NCBI GenBank assembly: GCA_023382535.1 | Contig: JAHDWA010000104.1 | Location: 1 to 25,021 of the forward strand | Length of the DNA stretch: 25,021 bases | Source of the DNA: Anaerolineae bacterium | Lineage (GTDB): Bacteria; Chloroflexota; Anaerolineae; 4572-78; J111 | Direction: 5' to 3' | In this document: positions 6,775 through 13,465 of the stretch, piece after piece | How positions within the stretch are numbered: position 1 is the stretch's first letter | Layout: the number at the start of each line of letters is the position of its first letter | Position numbers and translations under genes: made by a program | Notes under the pieces: generated by a model | What the model saw: only the letters and a program-made list of their open reading frames with translations | Told to the model about the DNA's origin: nothing | Database searches by the model: none

Positions 6775-8609
6775 AGCGAAATGATAACGCCCGGCTGTTG
6801 ATTGCGGCGGCGTTGGGGGGCCTGGCCGGAGCAGCCATAGCCCTCTTATTTGCGCCAAAATCCGGCAAGGAGACTCGTGCTCAACTTAACGAAAAGAGTC
6901 AGCAGGTCAAACGTCTGGCGCAGCAAGGCGCGGCAACGGTCGCTCCGCTCATGGCGCCACAGACAGGGGCACGACTTCCCCAATCACACCATTACGATTA
7001 CGACGCAATTATTATCGGCGGGGGGCATAACGGCCTGGTCACGGCAGCCTATCTGGCCAAAGCGGGCCGCAAGGTGCTGGTGCTGGAACGACGGCCTATT
7101 GTCGGGGGGGCGGCCGTAACGGAGGAACTGATCCCCGGCTTCAAATTCTCCTCCTGCGCCGACGGCCTGGGCGGCCTGTCGCCTGCGATTGCCCGCGATT
7201 TGAATCTCCAGCAGCATGGCCTGGAATATCTGCCGGCCGACCCGGCTATCTTTGCCCCGCAGCCGGATGGCCGCGCTTTGACCATCTGGCGCGACCTCAA
7301 CCGCACGGTTCAGGAAATAGAACCTTTCTCCCGGCGCGATGCCGCTCGCTACCCTGACTTCATCGCTTTGATCGGCAAGGTATCCAAGCTGGTCGGCGCG
7401 TTGATGGCCGTCACCCCGCCGCACATGCCCCGGCCTGCCCTGGCCGATATGCCGGAGTTAGTGAAACTGCTGGGTCCGGCCCGGCAGTTGAGCAAAAAAG
7501 ATATTCACGACACCCTGCGCATCCTGCCCATGTCGGTGGCCGACCTACTGGACGAGTGGTTCGAGTCGGATGCCGTGCGAGGCTTAATCGCGGCGCGAGG
7601 TATTACCGGCATCACCTGGGGACCGCGCGCCGCCGGGACGGCTTATATGCTACTCTACAGTTGCGCCGGTGATGGACAGGCCTTCAGCTCCGGGGGCATT
7701 GTCAAAGGCGGCATGGGCGGTCTAACCCAGGCCCTGGCCGGAGCGGCCCGGCGCTACGGTGTAGAAATTCGCACCGAGGCAGAGGCAGCCGAAATTGTAG
7801 TTGAAAGTGGACAGGCCAGCGGGGTGCGGCTGGCTAATGGTCAAGTAGTTACCGCTGCCGCCATTATCTCCAACGCCGACCCGCGCACCACGTTTATGAA
7901 GCTGGTTGACCCGCAGGTGCTTGACCCGTTCTTTGTTAAGCAGGTGCAGCATATCAAGTATCGCGGCTCCGGGGCGCGGGTGCATCTGGCTTTGAAAGGA
8001 TTGCCCCAATTTACGGCGCTGACCCCTCCCCTTCCTCCCCCTAGAAGGGGGGGGACTAAGGGGGCGGTAGAATACCTGCGAGGCCACATTCGTATCGCGC
8101 CCAGTCTCGACTACCTGGAAAAAGCCTTCGACGCGGCCAAGTATGGCCAGTTTGCCCGCCGGCCCTACCTGGATGTAACCATTCCTTCCCTGGCTGATCC
8201 CAGCCTGGCCCCGGCGGGCCAGCATGTCATGTCAATTTACATGCAATACGCGCCCTATCACCTGCGCGAAGGCAGTTGGGAGGAGTGCCGCGAGGCGCTC
8301 GGAGAGGTGGTCATCAACACCCTGGCCGAGTACGCGCCCAACCTTAAAGAGATGATTTTGGACAGCAGAATATTGACCCCACTGGACCTGGAAACCATCT
8401 ACGGCCTGCCGGAAGGCAACCCCAGCCACGGCGAGATGACCCTCGATCAATTTTTGTACATGCGGCCCGTGCCCGGTTACGCCCAGTATCGAGCGCCTAT
8501 TGAGGGCTTATACCTGTGCGGCGCGGGGACTCATCCCGGCGGCGGCGTGACCGGTCTGCCCGGCTACAACGCCGCGCGGGAGATTTTGAAGGATTGGGGG
8601 AGAAGATAG
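6768..8609 (+). CDS. YtxH-domain fusion FAD-dependent oxidoreductase (PYROXD2 family)
   Basis: 613 residues. The first ~60 are a YtxH-type segment: a glycine/alanine-rich membrane helix (about 9-28) followed by the family signature LLFAPKSGKETRAQLNEK. A linker leads to the FAD Rossmann site starting at Tyr78 (YDAIIIGGGHNGLVTAAYLA), then GGAAVTEE. The C-terminal FAD region has CGAGTHPGGGVTGLPGYNA. The enzyme part is clearly paralogous to the gene at 4265. The fusion should tether it to the cytoplasmic membrane, possibly to feed electrons to the respiratory chain. That is inference. Residues 419-433 (PPLPPPRRGGTKG region) are absent from the paralogue and are encoded by a C/G-rich hairpin. GAGGAG (6753-6758) precedes the ATG by 9 bases. 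I found no convincing plus-strand promoter. Confidence 0.9.
   Translation: MTKRNDNARLLIAAALGGLAGAAIALLFAPKSGKETRAQLNEKSQQVKRLAQQGAATVAPLMAPQTGARLPQSHHYDYDAIIIGGGHNGLVTAAYLAKAGRKVLVLERRPIVGGAAVTEELIPGFKFSSCADGLGGLSPAIARDLNLQQHGLEYLPADPAIFAPQPDGRALTIWRDLNRTVQEIEPFSRRDAARYPDFIALIGKVSKLVGALMAVTPPHMPRPALADMPELVKLLGPARQLSKKDIHDTLRILPMSVADLLDEWFESDAVRGLIAARGITGITWGPRAAGTAYMLLYSCAGDGQAFSSGGIVKGGMGGLTQALAGAARRYGVEIRTEAEAAEIVVESGQASGVRLANGQVVTAAAIISNADPRTTFMKLVDPQVLDPFFVKQVQHIKYRGSGARVHLALKGLPQFTALTPPLPPPRRGGTKGAVEYLRGHIRIAPSLDYLEKAFDAAKYGQFARRPYLDVTIPSLADPSLAPAGQHVMSIYMQYAPYHLREGSWEECREALGEVVINTLAEYAPNLKEMILDSRILTPLDLETIYGLPEGNPSHGEMTLDQFLYMRPVPGYAQYRAPIEGLYLCGAGTHPGGGVTGLPGYNAAREILKDWGRR
8023..8064. 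repeat. Palindromic C/G-rich repeat inserted in-frame in a gene
   Basis: CCCCTT (8028-8033) pairs with AAGGGG (8058-8063). CCTCCCCC (8034-8041) pairs with the G-run at 8047-8054, leaving loop TAGAA. It sits inside the second FAD oxidoreductase, and the protein is 13 residues longer than its paralogue exactly here, close to the 42-base size of the element. It looks like a REP-type intergenic repeat that landed in a loop of the protein and stayed in frame. Confidence 0.65.
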
Positions 8610-8674
8610 CAACCAGCCCGTAGGCCAGCCCTCTGGCGCTGTTCTTGCCGCTCCCAGGTTAATGCCTGATCTAT

Positions 8675-8905
8675 TTAGATAATCTCTAGCTCCCAGCGTT
8701 GGCTAAGATAATTAAAGCGGTGGCATATTCGGGTCGGCGTGGCCTGGCTCACCCCTGCTGACCTGTTGGAGAACGGTACATAATGGGGAGCCACGTACAC
8801 AATTTTTCCACACCGCTGCCACTTGAGCCAATAGTTGTACTGGGGCAGCCCATCAGGGGCCTCAACGAGCTGCTCGCCCCACAAGTCACAGTAGACACAG
8901 ATCAT
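8675..8905 (-). CDS. Small hypothetical protein, doubtful
   Basis: An open frame of 76 residues in the gene-poor stretch. It begins MICVYCDLWGEQ with a CxxC pair at residues 3-6 and has one more cysteine in QRCGKIVYVAPHYVPF. The frame is rich in W, Y and R and has no family I recognise. In favour: a reasonable ribosome binding site (AGGATGG on the minus strand, 7 bases before the ATG) and no overlapping gene on the other strand. Against: short length and no recognised homology. A leftward terminator ends about 15 bases upstream of the start, as an attenuator would. It could instead be a remnant of a larger gene. Confidence 0.35.
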   Translation of the reverse strand: MICVYCDLWGEQLVEAPDGLPQYNYWLKWQRCGKIVYVAPHYVPFSNRSAGVSQATPTRICHRFNYLSQRWELEII

Positions 8906-8919
8906 GCCATTACCATCCT

Positions 8920-8954
8920 AAAGAAAAAGCCTACCCCACAAATAAGGTAGGCTT
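8920..8954 (-). terminator. Leftward rho-independent terminator or attenuator
   Basis: AAGCCTACC (8927-8935) pairs perfectly with GGTAGGCTT (8946-8954), with a 10-base loop. On the minus strand the stem is followed by TTTTTCTTT, giving a good intrinsic terminator for leftward transcripts. On the plus strand no T-run follows. It lies between the ALDH upstream region and the small leftward ORF. No leftward gene ends here, so it may terminate a small RNA or attenuate the 76-residue ORF. Confidence 0.65.
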
Positions 8955-9164
8955 CTCCCCAAAATCAACACTGTACTAGAAAGGAATTACTTCAATGACC
9001 ATACCATCTCACTCTTCAAGATGCATTGTATCATCATTCCGGTTAGCCTTGTACCCCACAAATTGGGGGTATTAATTGAAGTGGGCCAGGGCTTGCCCCA
9101 GATCAACCCCTGCTCGATACTGCTGAGTTACCGTTAACGCGTTGACTTTCTATGCTCCTTTATG
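8955..9164. other. Gene-free stretch
   Basis: No coding potential on either strand stands out. The stretch holds one hairpin (9052-9071) and short palindromes such as AACGCGTT (9136-9143). It probably contains the distal regulatory region of the aldehyde dehydrogenase gene. Nothing else could be recognised. Confidence 0.5.
9052..9071. repeat. Hairpin sharing a word with the terminator at 8927
   Basis: TACCCC (9052-9057) pairs with GGGGTA (9066-9071). The 12-base word TACCCCACAAAT occurs here at 9052-9063 and again at 8932-8943 inside the terminator hairpin, exactly 120 bases apart. In both places the word forms one stem arm and its loop. No T-run follows on either strand. Confidence 0.45.
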
Positions 9165-9193
9165 TTGGCAAAATTGCCAGTCGGTGCTAGATT
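9165..9193 (+). promoter_or_regulatory. Tentative ALDH promoter with overlapping operator-like palindrome
   Basis: TTGGCA (9165-9170), 17 bases, then TAGATT (9188-9193) is a moderate sigma70 match upstream of the ALDH start. TGGCAA-AA-TTGCCA (9166-9179) is an exact 6-base inverted repeat covering the proposed -35 box, suited to a dimeric regulator. Both are read by eye only. Confidence 0.35.
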
Positions 9194-9247
9194 AAAGGTA
9201 TATCTCTGTGCTTATTCTAAACTTATGTATATACGGAGGATGCACAT

Positions 9248-10819
9248 ATGCAGAAAATAACTTATGCGACGATGTCGGCTGATAATGAGGAACTGCAGTC
9301 GGCCTTTGATGAAGCGATTGCCAGGGTGAAGGCAAAGTGGCTGGGGATGGAAATCCCCATGTTTATTGATGGAGAAAAAGTCTACGCGGACGAGAAGTTT
9401 AAGGATTACAGCCCGATCAATACAGAGCTGCTGCTTTGTACGGCCCAGCAGGGTACCAAAGAGCATGCCCAGGCCGCTATTGCGGCGGCCAGAGCTGCTT
9501 TTGAAAAGTGGCGCAAAACGCCCTGGCAGGAGCGGGTCGCCAAGCTGCGCGAAATTGCCGAACGAATCAGTGCCAACAGCCTGGAGTTGAGCGCGCTGAT
9601 GATCCTGGAAGTGGGCAAGAACCGGCTGGAAGCGCTGGGCGAGGTCGAAGAGTCGGCTGATTTGCTGCGTTATTACGCCGACTCAATGGAGAAGAACCGG
9701 GGCTTTGTCAACGAGTTGGGTAAGCTGAACCCGGACGACCCCAAGGAGAAAAATATCAGCGTGCTGCGCCCGTATGGGGTCTGGGTGGTTATCTCGCCCT
9801 TCAATTTCCCGATGGCCCTCTCCGCTGCGCCGATCGCGGCGGCGCTGGTTACGGGCAATACGGTGGTCTTCAAGGGCGCCTCGGATACGGCCTACACCGG
9901 CTGGAAAACGGCCGAACTCTTTGCCGAAGCGGGGCTGCCGCCGGGTGTGTTCAACTATGTCAGCGGGCCGGGCCGGACGGTGGGCCAGGAGTTGCAGGAC
10001 AACCCCGGCGTGGACGGCTGGACCTTCACCGGTTCGTATGAGGTGGGCATGAAGGTCATTACCAGGGCCGTGCATGGCCGCTATCCGCGCCCGGCGATTA
10101 TCGAAATGGGCGGCAAAAATCCAACCATTGTCTCCAAAACCGCCGACATCAACAAGGCGGCGATGGGGGTCATGCGCTCGGCCTTTGGCCTGGACGGGCA
10201 GAAGTGTTCGGCCTGCTCGCGGGTTTATGTGCAGGAAGAGGTGTATGAACCGTTTAAGGCCAAGTTAGCCGAATTGACTCAGAAGATTAAGATCGGCGAT
10301 CCGACCGCACGTGACACGTATATGGGGACCGTGGTTAATAAGAGCGCGTATGAGGATTACCAGCGCTATATCAAAAAGGCCAGGGCCGACGGGCAGGTGC
10401 TGGTCGGCGGCAACCTTTTGACCGAGGGCGATTTTGCCAAAGGCTACTTTGTCGAACCGGCCATTGTGGAAGGACTGCCGGAAGATCATGAGCTGGTCAA
10501 GCAGGAACTGTTTTTACCGATTTTACACCTTACCAAAGTCAAAACGCTGGATGAGGCCATGCAGAAAGCGAACAATACCGACTACGGGCTGACGGCGGGT
10601 TTCTTTGGCGAGGATGAAAAAGAGGTCGAGTGGTTCTTTGACAACATTCAGGCCGGCACCACCTATTCTAACCGGGCAGCCGGGGCCACTACCGGCGCAT
10701 GGCCCGGCATTCAGGTTTTTGGCGGCTGGAAGGGAAGCGGTTCCAGCGGCAAGGGAATTGGCGGCCTCTACACCCTGGCCCTCTATATGCACGAGCAAAG
10801 CCGGACGATTATTGGTTAA
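9248..10819 (+). CDS. rocA: L-glutamate gamma-semialdehyde (P5C) dehydrogenase-type ALDH
   Basis: 523 residues, the normal length for monofunctional RocA/PruA enzymes, which oxidise glutamate-gamma-semialdehyde (hydrolysed 1-pyrroline-5-carboxylate) to glutamate with NAD. Landmarks are VVISPFNFPMALSAAPIAAA (cofactor loop), FTGSYEVG, the general base Glu286 in EMGGKN, and the catalytic Cys320 in GQKCSACSR. The long N-terminal arm and the GQKCSACSR motif favour the P5C subfamily over other aldehyde dehydrogenases, though a related semialdehyde is possible. GGAGGA (9235-9240) lies 7 bases before the ATG. A strong terminator follows, so it is a single-gene unit. No proline dehydrogenase is in the window. 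Confidence 0.85.
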   Translation: MQKITYATMSADNEELQSAFDEAIARVKAKWLGMEIPMFIDGEKVYADEKFKDYSPINTELLLCTAQQGTKEHAQAAIAAARAAFEKWRKTPWQERVAKLREIAERISANSLELSALMILEVGKNRLEALGEVEESADLLRYYADSMEKNRGFVNELGKLNPDDPKEKNISVLRPYGVWVVISPFNFPMALSAAPIAAALVTGNTVVFKGASDTAYTGWKTAELFAEAGLPPGVFNYVSGPGRTVGQELQDNPGVDGWTFTGSYEVGMKVITRAVHGRYPRPAIIEMGGKNPTIVSKTADINKAAMGVMRSAFGLDGQKCSACSRVYVQEEVYEPFKAKLAELTQKIKIGDPTARDTYMGTVVNKSAYEDYQRYIKKARADGQVLVGGNLLTEGDFAKGYFVEPAIVEGLPEDHELVKQELFLPILHLTKVKTLDEAMQKANNTDYGLTAGFFGEDEKEVEWFFDNIQAGTTYSNRAAGATTGAWPGIQVFGGWKGSGSSGKGIGGLYTLALYMHEQSRTIIG

Positions 10820-10844
10820 TTAAAAATTTGTCTATCTTGATAAG

Positions 10845-10869
10845 ACCCCGGCTTGGGCCGGGGTTTTTT
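10845..10869 (+). terminator. Rho-independent terminator after ALDH
   Basis: ACCCCGGC (10845-10852), loop TTGG, GCCGGGGT (10857-10864), then a run of six T ending at 10869. A textbook intrinsic terminator 26 bases after the ALDH stop codon, separating it from the signalling island. Confidence 0.92.
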
Positions 10870-10895
10870 GATGGATTATTGAAATCTATACTGCA

Positions 10896-10924
10896 TTGTC
10901 ATTCCGCCGGAGTCTTGTTATAAT
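10896..10924 (+). promoter_or_regulatory. Sigma70-type promoter of the signalling island
   Basis: TTGTCA (10896-10901), exactly 17 bases, TATAAT (10919-10924). It has one mismatch to consensus and the same hexamers and spacing as the minus-strand promoter at 6746-6774. The predicted start near 10931 leaves a leader of about 50 bases before the kinase ATG at 10981. Confidence 0.78.
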
Positions 10925-10980
10925 TGGTCACACATTCATAACCGCGTAAGCCCTGATACTCTAAACTCCAAAGATAAACG

Positions 10981-13344
10981 ATGAAATTCTGGAAAAAAAG
11001 CCTGTTGGCGCGGCTGGTCAGCTACTTTTTGTTGTTGTCGCTGGCAACGGTTGGCCTGGTTGGCCTGGTGGCCTTCATTCAAGCCAGAGAAGCGTTGAAA
11101 ACGTCGGTCTTTGAGCGGCTCAACGCAGTGGCGACGCTGAAGGAAGATGAGTTGAACCGTTGGGTCAACGATCAACTCCGTGATTTGCTTTTTATTGCCC
11201 AAATTCCACGGGTCCAGAGACAGGGGGAAGTGCTTTTCAATCACGCCGAGACGGATACGGCCTATCAGGCTGCCTCTACGGACCTCTCCCAATACTTAAC
11301 TTCGATTATTGCCGACAAGCCGGGCCTGCAAGAACTCTTCATTCTCGACCAGGACGGCCGGGTGATCATCTCGACCGATAAAAGTAATGCCGGCAAAGAC
11401 CAATCCGCCGAAAACTATTTTATCCGCGGCCGGGAGTTAATGTTCCCGGCGAGTAATTTTGTGCAGAATGTGTACCTCTCACCAACTACCGGCAAACCAA
11501 CCATGACCATTGTGGCGCCATTTTTTGGTGAAACCGAGCAGCGCCTGGGGCTGCTGGCCGCTCATCTGTATCTGGAAAGAATGAACAGCATTATTTTGAA
11601 TCGGACCGGATTAGGGGAGAGCGGCGAAACTTACCTGGTGGACAAAAATCATACCTTTGTTTCCGAAGCTCGTTTCAGGAGCCAGCAAGTTGAATTTCCC
11701 CAGGGAATCCATACTGAGGGCATTGATGCAGCGGTCACCGGGACCGACAGTATGGGGCTTTACTCCAATTATGAAGGAGTGCCGGTTATTGGTGTTTATC
11801 GCTGGCTGGATGAGCGGGAAATGGCGCTGCTGGCCGAAATGCGGCAGGATGAAGCCTTTGCCCCGGCGCAGCAGTTGGCCCAAACCATCTTACTGGTTGG
11901 ATTGGTTTCGGCCGGAATCCTGGCGATGGGGGTTTTCCTGTTGGCCCGCCAGATAACCCAGCCTATTCTGGCCCTGGCCCAGACGGCCAGCCATGTCGCC
12001 GCCGGTGATTTGGCTTTGACCACGCCGGTCACACGGGAAGATGAACTGGGCGACCTGGGCCACGCATTTAACCAAATGACCGAGCAGTTACGCGCGCTCT
12101 ATGAAAGCCTGGAAGAACGCTTGCGGACGGTGGTTTCCAATGCCCCAATCGTGTTATACGCCCTGGATAAGGAGGGTCGTTTTACTTTGTCTGAGGGCAA
12201 GGGCCTGGAGGCGCTTGGGCTCAAACCCGGTCAGGTAGTGGGCCAGTCGGTTTTCGAGGTATACCGTGACGCTCCCGAAGTTCTAGAATACGTGCTCCAA
12301 GCTTTGGCGGGCGATGCCTTTTATACCACGGTAGAGGTCCAGGGATTGGCCTTTGAAAGCTGGTATGGGCCGGTCTATGACCAGAATGGTGAAATTAATG
12401 GAGTCATCGGCGTATCTACCGACATTACCGAGCGAAAGCGGGTCGAGGCTGAGCTGCAAAAGGCCAAGGAAGCCGCCGAAGCGGCCAATCTGGCCAAGAG
12501 TCAATTTTTAGCCAATATGAGCCATGAATTACGCACGCCCCTCAATGCCATCATCGGCTACAGCGAGATGCTGCGCGAAGAAGCGGAAGAGTCGGGCCGG
12601 AGGGAATTTATCCCGGACCTCCAAAAAATCAGTACGGCCGGCAAGCATTTGCTGGCGCTCATCCGCGAGATTCTTGATCTTTCCAAAATTGAGGCCGGCA
12701 AAATGAGTCTCTACCTGGAAACCTTCGACATTTCCAGTCTGGTCGAGGACATCGTCGCCACGGTGCAGCCGCTGATAGAACAAAATGGCAACACGCTGGT
12801 CGTTCACTGCGCCGATAATATGGGCGTCATGCGTTCTGACCTGACCAAAGTCCGCCAGATGCTAATCAATTTGCTTAGCAACGCGGCCAAGTTTACCCAG
12901 CATGGGACCATTACCCTGGCGGTTGAGTGGCAGGCTGAAGGGGGAACTGTCCGAGGACAGCATGAAGATAGCTCGTTTCAGGTGGACCACCCGGAGAGTT
13001 CAACCCTGGCCCGGCCCGAACAAATCCGGAGAAGTAAAATCGATTCGACGCCGCTCCGGCTGCCAGCCACCTCCTACATTCTATTCAAGGTGTCTGATAC
13101 CGGTATTGGTATGGCTCCTGACCAAATGGAGCACATTTTCCAGCCTTTTACCCAGGCCGACGCCTCAACCACCCGCAAATATGGCGGCACCGGCTTAGGT
13201 CTGGCGATTAGCCGCCGTTTTTGCCAACTGCTAGGGGGAGACATCACCGTCGAAAGTAACCCGGGCCGAGGTTCCACCTTCACTATCTGGCTGCCGATAA
13301 CCGTGCTTGAACCCAAAAGTGAAGCCGTCACAGCTAAAAGCTAG
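10981..13344 (+). CDS. Membrane sensor histidine kinase (dCache-HAMP-PAS-HisKA-HATPase)
   Basis: 787 residues. Membrane helix 1 is at about 9-31, followed by an extracytoplasmic dCache-like domain (LFILDQDGRVIISTD, then PTMTIVAPFF). Membrane helix 2 is at about 300-322. Then come HAMP, a PAS domain (about 378-480, ending ITERKR), HisKA with phospho-acceptor His515 in MSHELRTP, and HATPase with N-box NLLSNAAKF, SDTGIGM and [10 protein letters not shown]. It would autophosphorylate in response to an external ligand. It has no receiver of its own, so it must use others, probably those encoded downstream. The catalytic core is very close to the two other kinases here. An extra ~30-residue hydrophilic stretch sits between N-box and D-box. 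An in-frame stop at 10975 fixes this as the earliest start, and Shine-Dalgarno pairing is weak. Confidence 0.93.
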   Translation: MKFWKKSLLARLVSYFLLLSLATVGLVGLVAFIQAREALKTSVFERLNAVATLKEDELNRWVNDQLRDLLFIAQIPRVQRQGEVLFNHAETDTAYQAASTDLSQYLTSIIADKPGLQELFILDQDGRVIISTDKSNAGKDQSAENYFIRGRELMFPASNFVQNVYLSPTTGKPTMTIVAPFFGETEQRLGLLAAHLYLERMNSIILNRTGLGESGETYLVDKNHTFVSEARFRSQQVEFPQGIHTEGIDAAVTGTDSMGLYSNYEGVPVIGVYRWLDEREMALLAEMRQDEAFAPAQQLAQTILLVGLVSAGILAMGVFLLARQITQPILALAQTASHVAAGDLALTTPVTREDELGDLGHAFNQMTEQLRALYESLEERLRTVVSNAPIVLYALDKEGRFTLSEGKGLEALGLKPGQVVGQSVFEVYRDAPEVLEYVLQALAGDAFYTTVEVQGLAFESWYGPVYDQNGEINGVIGVSTDITERKRVEAELQKAKEAAEAANLAKSQFLANMSHELRTPLNAIIGYSEMLREEAEESGRREFIPDLQKISTAGKHLLALIREILDLSKIEAGKMSLYLETFDISSLVEDIVATVQPLIEQNGNTLVVHCADNMGVMRSDLTKVRQMLINLLSNAAKFTQHGTITLAVEWQAEGGTVRGQHEDSSFQVDHPESSTLARPEQIRRSKIDSTPLRLPATSYILFKVSDTGIGMAPDQMEHIFQPFTQADASTTRKYGGTGLGLAISRRFCQLLGGDITVESNPGRGSTFTIWLPITVLEPKSEAVTAKS
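12947..12960. repeat. Small palindrome inside kinase gene
   Basis: CTGTCC-GA-GGACAG lies in the part of the kinase gene that encodes the hydrophilic insertion absent from the two paralogous kinases. It may be the trace of a short palindromic element that entered the gene, but it could also be chance. Confidence 0.3.
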
Positions 13345-13356
13345 TGCCATCGGTTT

Positions 13357-13410
13357 GTAGTGGCGACTTCAGTCGCTCAACCAACCTGAAAATGACTAAA
13401 GTCATTACTC
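13357..13410. repeat. Paired palindromic intergenic repeats (GACTNAAGTC type)
   Basis: Two palindromes lie in the gap after the first kinase: GCGACT-TC-AGTCGC (13363-13376) and AATGACT-AA-AGTCATT (13391-13406). With their flanks (GTAGTGGC on the left, ATTACTCC on the right) they form an imperfect inverted pair around a short spacer. Such units are a common layout for dispersed REP-like elements. No T-run follows, so termination is not clearly implied. Confidence 0.7.
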
Positions 13411-13465
13411 CGAACTATAACGTCCATTTACGCCGTAGAGTTCTAAATTACGCCAAAGAGGAGCT

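Noticed and set aside
4265..8609. Carotenoid biosynthesis locus based on two phytoene-desaturase-like proteins
   Set aside because: The proteins match the PYROXD2-type branch, and no phytoene synthase, cyclase or other carotenoid gene is present. The neighbours are demethylation-type genes.
8906..9247. T-box or other known riboswitch upstream of the small ORF or the ALDH
   Set aside because: No T-box core sequence or other riboswitch consensus was recognised. Only two simple hairpins are visible.
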